In this document: positions 27,907 to 39,285 of the stretch, one piece after another | How the letters are laid out: each line of letters opens with the position of its first letter | Position numbering within the stretch: position 1 is the first letter of the stretch | DNA from: Odobenus rosmarus divergens | Taxonomy: Eukaryota > Chordata > Mammalia > Carnivora > Odobenidae | Assembly (NCBI RefSeq): GCF_000321225.1 | Contig: NW_004450302.1 | Location: forward strand, 4,521,791 to 4,585,790 | Reading direction: 5' to 3' | DNA: 64,000 bases | The notes under the pieces: model-generated | What the model was told of the DNA's origin: nothing | What the model saw: only the letters and a program-made list of their open reading frames with translations | Databases searched by the model: none | Translations under genes and position numbers: made by a program

Positions 27907-28380
27907 GCCCCCGCCTGCCTGCAACTGCAGTGTCAGCCCCTCCTCTCCAACGCCGCCCCCATTAAGCCAGAGACTCTTGGGACCCCTGTGATGCCCCCAC
28001 CCATCCTGCCATGTCTTGGGCTGTTCTTGGTTTTAACTTATTGCTTTTCCTGTCCCAGTTCCACTTCAGTTGCTCTCGTCCCGAGAGCTGGTCCGGAGGG
28101 TCAGCGTCCTCCCACCCCCACCCCATCCCACGTCAGAGGCTGCCAGGAGGGACATGTGAACACCTGAGGTGCCTGACGGTGGAATGGGCTACTCTGAGAA
28201 CCCTGTTTCTGTGGGGTATACACATCTTGACTGGACAGCCAGCTCCGAGATATTCTAGAGAGCTCTCCTGTTCCGTGGGAGATTGGACTGCATGGGCTCT
28301 GAGGTCTACCTGAATAGAGAAGACCCCAGTGTACCCCTCCACACACATGTGTCCTCACTAAATTTTAACTGATTGTCACT
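27907..28380 (+). other. Probable TMEM92 3' UTR
   Basis: Non-repetitive sequence after the stop. I see no AATAAA or ATTAAA between the stop and about 29.4 kb. A drop to A/T-rich sequence near 28358-28373, followed by a G/T-rich run, is the most plausible 3' end. The boundary is a guess. Confidence 0.4.
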
Positions 28381-29834
28381 TGAGAGTCTGCCTCTGGCTG
28401 TGTGGGGAGGTAATGGGGGAGTGAGCCCAGGTGCTGCTGGGGCAAGGGGTGGGGGGGGTGGCGGGGGTAGGTCACTGCACCCAAAATCCCACCATTGATG
28501 TGTTGATGATGAGCCTGGGCAGACGGTACATCTGTGAACCGCCGTCTGGGAGAGAATCTTTGCAAATACTTTGACCCAGACTCAGGGCTCAGGGTGCTAA
28601 AGAGCCTGGACGGGGAACTGGGGATGGTGTGAGAGTGACTGTTCTTTTCTTCCCCATCCCATCCTCCCACTGCTCTGCCCAGGGGATGTGGAGCTCAGCT
28701 CCCTGCCTTTCTCACCACGGCGTTGGGAAGGGGGCAAAGGAGAGGGGTGTGGGGGAGGCTGGCCATCAAGGGGGCAGGACCTCCGGAGACCTTGATCTGC
28801 CCCACCCTGGAGTCTCCTGGAGGGAGGAGAGGAAAGGGCAAATTCTCCCTACTCTTCCAGCCCCTTCTGGTTCTGGGCACTCCCACCTGAGCTCACCTGT
28901 GGGGTTAACCCCTAAGAGGAAAGAAGCATTCACCATTGCATCACGGGAGAGTGTCTTCGTGGGGGCATCAGTCCCCATGAGGCCTGCAGCAAAGTGTGGA
29001 GCTGGGGGATTTGCATGGGGAATGCAGAGAGACCCCCCCCCCACCATGCTGGTGTCTCGGGGCTCAGGCAGGGTTAGGCTTCTCCACCATGACCCTGCCT
29101 TTGCCCTGCTCCCCTGCAGCCCATGAATGCCACCAGCCCAGCCTTCCTCCCCAGACACGGGGCACAGCAACAACACGGGCCAAAGCTCTTGGGAAGATCA
29201 GAGGTAGGACTGGCCCTCTGTGCGGGTGTGGATGCCTCCTCCAGTGCTCTCTCAATAATACCCAGCCTTAGAGTGTCACAACCCAGGCAGGTGGCAGGAC
29301 CAGGGGCAGGGAAATGGCACAGCCAGCCCTGAAGATGCTAGGAACAGGGGCTGCCTGGCTGGGGCTGGGGACAGAGCTCCAAAGGGGCAACAGTAGTTAG
29401 GGACAATATCGTGTCGGAGTTGGCAGTTAGGAGAATGAGCACAGTCATGAGAAGTTTCCCTTGAGTTTCAGGGATTGATCTGGGGGAGCAGAAGGAAGAT
29501 AGGTCTACCTTGTGCAAGTGTGGCTGTCCCTAGGTAGAGAAGTCCCAGGGCTGATGCTGCCCTCACTGGGGAAACACCCACCTGGGTGGGAGGACGTTAA
29601 GCAATGGGCTTTGCAGACCCGGAGGAGGATCCCCTTCAGCTTGGATGCTGCCTTCTTTTCAGCAAAGATGGCACGAGGCCTTTCAGCACCCCCGGCAGCA
29701 GCAGAGTGGTCTGAGAAATAGTCAGTGGTCATCCTGAAACCCAGCATTGCTGGGACCTGGTGGCAGACACCGCCAGTTCTAGGTCTCTCTGCTTATTGCT
29801 GGTGGGAGGGGAAATAGTGTGACCCTGGAGGGCA
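28381..29834. other. Intergenic downstream of TMEM92
   Basis: No recognised gene. Contains a G-run cluster (28446-28467) able to form a G-quadruplex in principle. Confidence 0.5.
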
Positions 29835-30460
29835 ATCTAGCAGCATCCTTTCCCGCCACGGATCATTACAAAGCTCCTACTATGTGTTGGGCACTCTGCC
29901 TGGCACTGGGTAGCCGTTCAAATTGAAAATGTACATGACCCAGCAGTTCCACTTCTGGAAATGAGCCTTCAGAAAAGCTCAGACAGAGGAACTCAGAAAG
30001 ATGTCCATTGCAACATTGTAGGTGGGGGGGGGTGTAAATCAAAACACCCTACATGTCCGTTGACGGGAGCCAATTAATATGCCAGGTCCATCCATAGTGT
30101 GAACGCCGTGCAGCCTTTAAAAAGGATGAAGAAGATTTGCAGCACCAACCTGTCACAACGCTCATCACTTGCTGTCACAGAGAAAATGCAAGTTGCGGAA
30201 TAATAGTTTATGATCTCAATTTGTAAATATATACTTGATCATGCATATTTGTATACATATATATTTTTCCTTTGCAAATGTATAGAAAAGATCTAGAAAG
30301 ATATGAACCAAACCACACCCACTGCCCCACTTCTAACAGTGGTTGGCACTGTGGGATGGAGGGACGGAGGTAGCCAATTGTAAGGGAGGATTTTTACTCG
30401 GTATGCTTTGTATTTTTTTACAATAAGCAAGCATTGCTTCCTTGAATCAAAAAAAAAATT
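29835..30460 (+). repeat. L1ME/HAL1-type 3' end, + strand
   Basis: ggagggcaatctagcagc ... tgacccagcagttccacttctgg ... acatgtccgttgacggg ... tttttacaataagcaagcattgcttcc is the sense order of an old L1 3' end, ending in an A-run at 30450. Confidence 0.75.
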
Positions 30461-31300
30461 CTTTAATGGAAATAGAGGCAGCTTTAGAAGTTTATGAAGA
30501 CTCTCCCTGTGGACTTTGATCGACAGCCATTCGTATATTATCAGCCCTGCTATGAGGGAGAGGCGAGAAGGGCTCCAACATTTGGCACACATATGACATA
30601 CGCAGTCAGGGACGAGATCGGCGGCGGGCGGGGGAAAGCCTGGACACCTGCCAGACGTTTGACGACATGTGATGCCCACATGTTAGCTGATGCAGCTCTG
30701 TGACTGGCAGGCACTCCGGGTGTCTGGCTGGTTGGTTGGGTGGATGAGCAATTTCACGGTGACTGAGAACTCATCCTTTGCACTTGGTTTAACAGCTTGA
30801 ACCTAGTGAAAGAATCACTGAATTGAATGAATGAATGAATGAACGAACGAACAAACGAATGATTAACTGAGTGGGAGAACGAATGACAGAGCAAGTGTGC
30901 AGATCTGCCACCGGGCGTTTGTAAGGACCTGTGGGTGTGGTTAACAACAAGAAGGCGCTCCTTGTGGCTGTGGGCTTCTGTCTGCAGGAGACTCTCCCCA
31001 GAGGAGGGGGAGTGCAGGGGAAAGCTATGGGGCAGGGGGCAGGCTGGGGGATGGGGGGAGGGATGACACCAACAAGAATCTCCCCTCACTCTGGGGCTGA
31101 GATTCGTAACTCTGGCTTCCGACCTGGAAGTTTCTGCACCCGGCATCTCCGGGTCTCAGTTTCTCTGTACAGTGAAGAGGTCCCCCCTTCCAGCTCTGGT
31201 AGGATGTAGCTCTCAGACTCCCACATGGGGACGGCTAAGGAGGTAAGAGAATTCAGGATCCCCCTTGACTGCAACAGCCTTGCCTCCACCCCCGTATCAG
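30461..31300. other. Intergenic, nothing recognised except a tetranucleotide repeat
   Basis: Unique-looking DNA with (GAAT)n/(GAAC)n at 30824-30863. Confidence 0.6.
30824..30863. repeat. (GAAT)n/(GAAC)n microsatellite
   Basis: Compound tetranucleotide repeat. Confidence 0.9.
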
Positions 31301-33450
31301 CCACACACTCCCGCGTGTCATCCCTCAAACCTCCCGCCCCCTGAACATCACCTCCTATTCCTCCAGTTCAGACACTGCATTAGCCCCATGGCAGCAATTC
31401 TCTGAGCCCAGGAGCCCTCCAAGGCTTAGCCCCCCTGCAGTGCCATCCACCACATCCTCACTGGCCTCCTTACCCAACCTGGAGTCCTTGATCCAGCCTG
31501 ATCATCACTGTCCTGGTTCTAACCCCTTGACCCCCTTCTCCATCCATCGTTCTCACCCGGCAAAACCCCAGACTCTGGTTGGGTCCAGCTTTTGCTCAAG
31601 AAGCAGCACACCTGTGCAGTTGAACTCACTTTAGAATCAAAACTGCAGATCCCAAGCGGGCCCTCAACTCCTCCAACACGCCTTCGAAGCTTCCCATCCT
31701 CACTCTTGAGATGACCAATTTATACCTTCTACTCTCTTTGAATCTTCCACACTCCCAGGCTCAATTTCAGCTGGTGATGGTGCCACAGACTTCAGAGACC
31801 AAAATGGATACAGTCACAGGAGAACCACCTGACACCTGACATCCCCCCTCTGGGCTCCACCCCTCGTACCCTCTCAGGACCTGGTTCCCGAAGTGATGCT
31901 GCATCAGCCATGTTTCCCTCATGAGTGGACCTTTGTCATTATCCTCTGGGCATAAGTACGCCTCATTGCCCATTTTAGAGAAGCCCTGCCCTGATACTCT
32001 CATTCCCGGGCCTGCTGTTCCATGCCCCTGCCCTCCCCCATTCCCATCCCAACCTGCTCCAGCCAGCCCTTTGTCCCCATCATTGACCTGCAGTGACTCT
32101 TGTCCACATCACCACTGACCTACATTTTGCCGAAGTCAAAAGTCAATTCTCTAGCCTCATGTACTCAGTCTGTCAGTGACATTTGACACACTTGGTTGCT
32201 TCCTCCTTCTCGAAAAACTTTCTTTCCCGGACTTTCCTGACACCACCCTCCCTGGGTTTCCTCCTACTCGCCCACAGCTCCCCCTTGGGCTCCTTCGCAT
32301 TCCCCCCCTCCTCCACCGTCTTTGAATGATAGTTGGCGTGAGGGACCCAAGTTGACTTTGGCTCCGTTCTTATCTTCACTCCCTCCCGTAGTGGCTCTCA
32401 TCCGGTTCTATGCCTTCAGAGACCATCTACTGTCCAACAGATCTCAAATCTTTAACTCTGGCCAAGGCTTCTCCCTTGAACTGCAGACTTCTGTCTTTAA
32501 CTTCCGTTCAACTACCTAACACCTCCACTTGGACACCGAAGGAACACACCACAGCCACTGCTAGGTTCTAGCTTCCTTCCGCCCCGCCCCAAATCCAAGT
32601 CCTTCCCAAGTTGTCCCACCCCAAATAGATAGATGGCAGCCGGCCCACTGCTCAGGCCAAAAACCAGTGATTGTGACTTCCCTCTGTCTCTTACCCTCTC
32701 ATCCTGCCTCTAAATTAGACCCATACGACTTTTCACCATTTCACTGTTCTAGCCCTAGACTGAGACATGGTCAAGTCTAGCCTAGGCCATCCCAGTGACG
32801 TTCCAACTGGCGTCCTGCCTCCGCTGCTCTTGCGTCTGTCTTGCCCCTGCTGTTCATCCTACACACTGAAGTCAGGGAGATCTTTCTAAAGCCCAAATAG
32901 GACACGTCATTCCCCTGCTTGGAAGCCGCCGCTGGTTGCCCATTGCAGTCAGAATAAACGCCAAATCCCTGACTGTGGCCTTCAGGACCTACCAGGTGTG
33001 GCCCCTCTCATACCCTCCGAAATCACCTCTTCTCCCCTCCCTCCTCAGTGCATTCCCTCTCTCTGAGCCCTGACTGTCCCAAATCAGCCTGGCCCAGGGC
33101 CTTTGATGGCCTTTCTGCTGGCAATTGTCCCCCTTCCTTCAGCCTCTTCCCTACTCTTCCCATGGCGGCCACCTTTTCATCATCTTCGTTCCAGTTCAGC
33201 TGTCACCTTCTCCAAGAAGCCTTCCCTGACCACCCCACTCTATTACACTCACAGCGCCCCATTCTCCTCCGTACCGTGCTTCACAGTACTGGAAGCCTCT
33301 TATTTATCTGTGTGCCTATGTGTTCACAGTCTGTTTCCCCACTCTGGACCCAGCCTCCTCAGGGACAGTGTTTTGCCACGTTCCCTGTCCCATCCAAAGT
33401 CTAAAATAATGCCCGTGTGGTAGTCGTCACTCTTTGTTGACTGACTCACC
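31300..33450 (+). repeat. L2 LINE, about 2.1 kb, + strand
   Basis: Runs in the sense order of L2 ORF2 and 3' end: gtgacatttgacacacttgg (the FDxxD-like reverse-transcriptase block), cacttggacaccga, agtgacgttccaactggcgtcctgcctcc, gggagatctttctaaagcccaaatagg, ggaagccgccgctggttgcccattgc, ttctccaagaagccttccctgacc, ending at ttgttgactgac. Many stops; no function. Confidence 0.8.
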
Positions 33451-33619
33451 CTGTGGCCACCGTGCTCATGGCCACCTCGAAAGTAAAACCCAGAAGTTCC
33501 CGCAAGAGAAACACCCAGGTTAAGGAGCTCCTTGGATGTAGTTTATTTCACCATAAAACCCGTTTTCCTTCTCCTAATCCCTGTGGAACTTCAGAATCCT
33601 ATCGTCCTATGGAAATTTG

Positions 33620-33733
33620 AGAGAAATGTTGATGTAGTCCAACCTCGTCTTATTATAGATGAGATGAACAAAGTCCGGAAAAGAGACGTGACTTATCCAA
33701 GGTCACACAGTGGGCAGGACCAAAAGTTGGATT
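33620..33733 (-). repeat. MIR fragment
   Basis: Antisense MIR core: gacttatccaaggtcacacag. Confidence 0.75.
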
Positions 33734-33750
33734 TAAAACTCAGTCTCCTC

Positions 33751-33952
33751 CGGGCGCCTGGGTGTTGAACTCTTGATTTCGGCTCAGGTCATGATCTCAG
33801 GGTTGTGAGAGGGAGCCCTGTGTCAGGCTCCACACTCACCGGGGAGTCTGCTTGAGGTTCTCTCTCTCCCCGAGCCCCTCCCTCCCCACTGTGCACGTGC
33901 ACATGCCTTCCCTCTCTCTCTCTCAAAAATAAATAAATCTTAAAAAAAAAAA
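33751..33952 (+). mobile_element. CAN-SINE with internal head deletion
   Basis: Head gggcgcctgggtg is joined directly to ttgaactcttgattt, so about 20 bp of the tRNA-like A-box region is missing. Perfect 17-bp duplication taaaactcagtctcctc at 33734-33750 and 33953-33969. Confidence 0.93.
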
Positions 33953-33969
33953 TAAAACTCAGTCTCCTC

Positions 33970-34315
33970 AAGGTGATAGAGATAGAGAATGAATTAGTGG
34001 GTGCCAATGGTCAGGGGTGATGTGGGGTTGGGAGTGGGAGGGAGTGGGTGTAACTATCCAGAAGTGGCAGGAAGGATGTCTTTGTCGTGGCAGAACGGCT
34101 CTGTACCTTGTTTGCAGTGGTGGTTACAACAGGTCCACATGGGTGATAAAATGACAAACACATACATTGTCCCAGTGTCGGTTTCCTGACTTAGAGACTG
34201 TGGGTAAGATGTACCCACTGGGAGGAACTGGGCAAAGAGAACCTGGGACCTCTTCCTACTATCTTTGTCACTTCCTATGAATCTGCAATGATTTCGAAAT
34301 AAAACATTATTTTAA
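33970..34315 (+). repeat. L1ME-type 3' end, + strand
   Basis: gggtgccaatggtcaggggt ... ctatgaatctgcaatgatttcgaaataaaac, ending in A-rich sequence; the sense 3' end of an old L1. Confidence 0.75.
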
Positions 34316-34855
34316 AAAAATCGATTTCCTGCCTCCACATTCAAGAGTTTTTTTACGTTGTTAAAGATCGTTAGGTCAAATTTAGGTTCAGTGTATGTGC
34401 CCAGGGTCCAATACAAAGCCGCGTTTATTGCTTTTGTTAATTTGCAGTTCATTTAAACTAGTAATTTGGGCGTGGGAGTATGTAATTCGCAGACGCTCCA
34501 CCGCAGTGGTGAATGCAAAGTTGAATCGATCTTCTCCCTCCTTCACACCTGACCATGACTCTCTTGTCACCAAATGTGTTTCCTGCTCGCACAGAGACAC
34601 AGAGACAAGAGGAAGAAGACCTCAACTTCAGGGATGTTTCCTGGTCATCTGGGTGCACCTCCATGGGGCATGAGATATATATATGTGTGTTCGTGTATAT
34701 ATACACATAGTCACCAACTTCCATAGTTTGTGGACTTCTGAACTAAAACATAATATAAATAAGTCTTATTCTTCCATCTCTTATCCCCTTCCCAGCTTGC
34801 TTGTGCCGTTCGGTTGCTTTTGTTGTGGTTTTGTTCATTTTTCCAATTTCGTTTC
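34316..34855. other. Unique intergenic stretch
   Basis: No gene or clear repeat beyond a short (TA/TG) run near 34675-34705. It is the only non-repeat island in this block. Confidence 0.5.
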
Positions 34856-35460
34856 CAATTTTTTTTATTGTGGTAAAAAATACAGAACATGAAATTTACC
34901 ATAACCATTTTTAAGTGTACAGTTCAGTGGGATCAACTGCATTCGTGATGTCGTGAAGCCATCACCACATCCTTGTGGAGACTCCATCCAAATGCATAGC
35001 TCCTTTCATCTGTAAAACTATACCCATTGGATAGTAACTCTCCATTCTCTTGCTCTTTTCCCCCAGTCCCTGGCAACCACCATCCTGCTTTCTGTCTCTG
35101 TGACTTTGACCACTCATATATGACTAAGTGCCTCATAAAAGTGGAATCATACAGTATTTGTCTTTTGGGTCTGACTTATTTTACTCAGTATTTTACTCGT
35201 CAAGGTTCATCCATGTTGTCGCATGTGTCAGAATTTCCTTCCTTTTTAAGCTTGAACAATATTCCATTGTATGCATATACCACATTTTGTGTATCCATTC
35301 ATGTGTTGACGGAACTTGGGTTGCTTCCACATTGTAGCTATTGTGAATAGTGCTGCCTTGAACTTGCTGTACACATAGCTCTTCAAGACCTTGCTTTCAA
35401 TTCTTTTGGGTATATACCCACAAATGCAATTACTGGATCATATGATAATTCTATGTTTAG

Positions 35461-35905
35461 GGGTTTTTTTAATTTATTTTTTATTTAATTTTTTTAAAGA
35501 TTTTATTTATTTATTTGACAGAGAGAGACACAGCGAGAGAGGGAACACAAGCAGGGGGAGTGGGAGAGGGAGAAGCAAGCTTCCCAAGGAGCAGGGAACC
35601 GGATGCGGGGCTCAATCCCAGGACCCTGGGATCATGACCTGGGCCGAAGGCAGACGCTTAACTGACTGAGCCCCCCAGGCGTCCCTAGGTCTGTGGTTTT
35701 TTTTTAAGATTTGTTTATTTATTTGAGAGAGAGAGAGAAAGCATGAGCTGGGGGGAGGGGCAGATGGAGAAGGAGAGAGAATCTCAAGCAGACTCCACAC
35801 TGAGAGCGGACCCCAATGTGGGGCTCGATCCCACGACCCTGAGACTATGACCTGAACTGAAACCAAGAGTAAGATGCTCAACAGACTTTGCCCCCCGGAT
35901 GCCCC
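35461..35905 (-). mobile_element. Two CAN-SINEs in tandem, minus strand, one inside the other's tail
   Basis: Two antisense SINEs (about 35491-35685 and 35698-35905) share one outer duplication, tctatgtttag at 35450-35460 and 35906-35916. The upstream copy is more intact and appears younger; the downstream copy is more degraded (head reads ccccccggatgcccc). Confidence 0.88.
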
Positions 35906-36044
35906 TCTATGTTTAGTTTCTTGAAGAACTGCTATACTGTATTCCACCATGTCTGTACCATTTTACATTCCCACCAACAGTTCACAAAGGTTTTCATTTC
36001 TTCACTCATTTTCTGGCTTTGTTTGTTTGTTTGTTTGTTTGTTT

Positions 36045-36573
36045 GAAAGGCAGACAGCCACGTGCAGCACCTCATCTAGATGTGTCTGGAGCCTTGGAAG
36101 TTTGACTATCCGACATTCTCCTACAAATGGATCCTGAGAGCTTGTTTGGAGGTTCTAGCAGGAGAACGCAGCTACTGGTATAACTGGTGACTGGAGGAAC
36201 AGTCCCCCTCTACCAGGGAACACCATCCTCTTCTATGGAGCAAGCAGCTTCCGGAGGGATGTACATAGAGCAGTGAGGGCTGGGAGGCGACACCCGGCTA
36301 GCCAGCCAGATCAGCCTCATCAACCCTGGCAATCAATAGGGTGACAGGGGGGCCTGGGTGGCTCAGTTGGTTAAGCAACTGCCTTCGGCTCAGGTCATGA
36401 TCCTGGAGTCCTGGGATCGAGTCCCACATCGGGCTCCCTGCCTGCTTCTCCCTCTGACCCTCTTCCCTCTCGTGCTCTCTATCTCTCATTCTCTCTCTCT
36501 CAAATAAATAAATAAAATCTTTAAAAAAAAAAAATAGGGTGACAGATGTCCCAGCCAAATTGCCCTCATATCC
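36045..36573 (-). pseudogene. 7SK snRNA retropseudogene, full length, split by a SINE
   Basis: On the minus strand, 36573 down to 36045 minus the SINE and one target copy (36348-36545) gives about 331 nt, the known 7SK length. Recognisable 7SK blocks: 5' GGATATGAGGGCAATTTGGC, the TGTCACCC ... TTGATTGCCAGGGTTGA region, GCTGATCTGGCTGGCTAG, and the 3' GCTGCACGTGGCTGTCTGCC. The tail on the 3' side is (CAAA)n at 36021-36044. It lies inside an antisense L1 and has many changes from 7SK, so it is a retroposed pseudogene, not a Pol III gene. Confidence 0.88.
36348..36532 (+). mobile_element. CAN-SINE inserted in the 7SK pseudogene
   Basis: Sense copy with A12 tail; perfect 13-bp duplication aatagggtgacag at 36335-36347 and 36533-36545. 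The duplicated bases are 7SK sequence. Confidence 0.95.
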
Positions 36574-36742
36574 TGTTTTGTTTTGTTTTTTTACAGTAGC
36601 CATCCTAATGGGTGTGAAGTGGTATCTCATTGGATTTCCATTTCTTTAATGATTAGTGATGTTGAGCATCTATTCATGTGCTTTTTTGGCCATTTGTAAA
36701 TCTTCTTTGGAGAAAGGTCTGTTTAAGCCCTCTGTTCATTTT

Positions 36743-36944
36743 ATTTATTTATTTGTTTATTTATTTATTTATTTAGAGACTGCAGATAAGCAGGGCTTGG
36801 GGGGAAAGGGAAAGAGAGAATCTTAAGCAGACTCCACACCCAGCACAGAGCCCTACATGGAGCTTAATCTCACAATCCTGAGATCATGACCTGAGCAGAA
36901 ATCAAGAGTGGGATGCTTAACCAACTGAGCCACCGAAGTGCCCC
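36743..36944 (-). mobile_element. Old CAN-SINE, minus strand
   Basis: Diverged antisense SINE; duplication agccctctgttcatttt / agccctctgtccatttt (36726-36742, 36945-36961). Confidence 0.9.
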
Positions 36945-37100
36945 AGCCCTCTGTCCATTTTAAAATCAGGCTGCTTGCATTTTTGTTTTTGAGTTTTAGG
37001 AGTTCTGTATATATTCTGGGTATTAATTCCTTATTGGATATATGATTTGCAAATATTTATTCAAATTCAGTGGGTTGCCTTGTTACTCTTGATATTGTCT

Positions 37101-37310
37101 CTTTTTTCCTGCTTTTTAAAAAAGATTTTGTTTATTTATTTGACAGAGAGAGAGAGAGAGCACAAGCAGGTGGAGTGGCAGGCAGAGGAAGAGGGAGAAG
37201 TAGGTTCCCTGCTGAGCAAAAAGCCGGATACAGGGCTCGATCCCAGGACCCTGGGGTCATGACTGGAGCCGAAGGCAGATGCCTAACTGACTGAGCCCCC
37301 CAGGCACCCC
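37101..37310 (-). mobile_element. CAN-SINE, minus strand (first of two at one site)
   Basis: Antisense SINE ending ...ccccccaggcacccc. Flanked by gatattgtct (37091) and aatattgtcc (37311). Confidence 0.92.
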
Positions 37311-37319
37311 AATATTGTC

Positions 37320-37516
37320 CTTTTTTTAGATTTTATTTATTTATTTGACAGAGAGAGAGATAGCAAGAGCAGGAACACAAGCAGGGGGAGTGGGAGAGGG
37401 AGAAGCAGGCTTCCCGCGGAGCAGGGAGACCGATGTGGGGCTCGATCCCAGGACCCCAGGATCATGACCCGAGCTAAAGGCAGACACTTAACAACTGAGC
37501 CACCCAGGCGCCCCCC
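37320..37516 (-). mobile_element. CAN-SINE, minus strand (second at the same site)
   Basis: Antisense SINE ending ...ccacccaggcgccccc. Flanked by aatattgtcc (37311) and aatattgtct (37517). Confidence 0.92.
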
Positions 37517-38117
37517 AATATTGTCTTTTGACACACAAAAAATGTTAATTGTCAGGAAGTTCACTTTGTTTATTTTTCTCTTGTTGTTTGTACCTTTAGA
37601 GTCCTATCCAAGAAATCATTACCAAAGCCAATGTCATGAAGCTTTTGCTTTATGCTTTCTTCTAAGAGTTTTACAATTTTAGGTCTTGCATTTAGGTCTT
37701 TCCTCCATTTTGACTTAATTTTTGCACATGATGTTAAGTATGGTTCCAACTTCATTCATTTGCATGTGCAGATCCAGTTTTCTCAGCACCATTTGTTGAA
37801 AGACTATCTTTTCCCCCATTGAACGGTCTTGGCAGCCTCCTCAAAAATCATTTGACCCTGTATGCGAGGGTTTATTTCTGGGCTCTCTCTTCCATCCCAT
37901 TGGTCTATATGTCTGTCTTTATGCCAGTACCACATTGCTTTGACGACTATAGCTTTGTAGTAGGTTTGAAAATGAGGACATGTGAGTTCTCCAGGGTTGT
38001 CCTTGGTTTTCAAGACTATTTTGGCTCTTTAGAGTCCCTTGAAATTCTGTGTGAATTTTGGGATGGGTTTTCCTATTTCTGAAAAAAAACAAAAAAACAA
38101 ACCATAACTGGGATTTT

Positions 38118-38314
38118 AAAATTTATTTGAGAGGGAGAGACAGCGAGTACAGGGGGAGGGGCAGAAAGAGAGGGGGAGAGAGAGAGAGAATCCCAAGCAG
38201 ACTCCACGCTAAGTGCTGAGCCCAACACAGGGCTCCATCCCACAACCCTAAGATCAAGACTTGAGCTGAAACCAAGAATCTTGCCACTTAACCAACTGCG
38301 CCACCCAGGCACCC
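38118..38314 (-). mobile_element. CAN-SINE, minus strand
   Basis: Older antisense SINE; duplication around aaccataactgggatttt / aacatcattgggatttt. Confidence 0.88.
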
Positions 38315-38539
38315 CAACATCATTGGGATTTTTATAGGGATTGTGTTGAGTCTGCAGATTGAGTAGTGTAGACATTTGTCTTCCAACTCATGAACACGGG
38401 ATGTATTTCCATTTATTGATATCTTCTTTAAATTCTCTTGGAAATATTTTGTAGTTTTCATTGTACAAGTATTTCACCTCCTTGGTTAAATTAATCCCTA
38501 AGTATTTTATTCTTCTTGATACTGTTATAAATGGAACTG

Positions 38540-38741
38540 GTTTTTTTTTTTTTTAAGATTTTATTTATTTATTTGACAGAGAGAGACACAGCGAGAGAGG
38601 GAACACAAGCAGGGGGAGTGGGAGAGGGAGAAGCAGGCTTCCCGCGGAGCAGGGAGCCCGACGTGGGACTCGATCCCAGGACCCTGGGATCATGACCTGA
38701 GCCGAAGGCAGACGCCCAACGACTGAGCCACCCAGGCGCCC
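38540..38741 (-). mobile_element. CAN-SINE, minus strand, young
   Basis: Close to consensus; perfect aaatggaactg duplication at 38529-38539 and 38742-38752. Confidence 0.95.
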
Positions 38742-39165
38742 AAATGGAACTGTTTTTGTAATGTCCTTTTCAGATTGTTCACTGCTAGTATATAGAAATG
38801 TTACCAGTTTTTGTGTATTGACTTTTATCCTGCTACTTTGCTGAATTCGTTTATTAGTTATAATCATTTTTGTGAAATCTTCAGGGTTTCCTACATATAA
38901 GATTTGTATGTACAAATTTCATTTGTGAACAGAGATAATTTTACTTCTTCTTTTCCAGGTTGGGTGCCTTTTACTTCTTCTTCTTCCCTAATTTCTCCGG
39001 CTAGACCTTCTAGTACTACATTGAGGAGAAGTGGCAGAGGCAGACATCCTTGACTTCTTCCTGATCTTAAAGGAAAAGCTTTCAGTCTTTCACCATTGAA
39101 TATGATATTCCCTGTGGGTTCTTTTTTTCTCAAACCCAACTGATTTGATAAAACTATTGGACAAT

Positions 39166-39285
39166 AAAAGGAACAAAAGCTTCATACTTCATTTCAGGAT
39201 GCAGATATAAATTTAGACTCAGTTCTGTGTTTGTGACATCACCACCCAAGCTTCAGTATAAAGAAAGCCTCGATGTCATAGTGGG
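39166..39285. other. Short spacer between two L1 fossils
   Basis: About 120 bp of non-repeat sequence. Confidence 0.4.

Larger units (their letters stand above)
34856..39165 (-). repeat. Long old L1 (3' UTR to ORF2 RT, antisense), heavily interrupted
   Basis: Begins with ttgtggtaaaaaatacagaac (3' UTR) and continues through ORF2 sequence. The minus strand of 39139-38891 reads [19 protein letters not shown] and [12 protein letters not shown], the reverse-transcriptase block in which the catalytic F-A-D-D has become F-T-N-E. Interrupted by eight SINEs and a 7SK copy. Confidence 0.8.

Noticed and set aside
36045..36573. Functional 7SK gene
   Set aside because: It is SINE-split and mutated, has a (CAAA)n tail and lies in an L1; no Pol III promoter elements are visible upstream.
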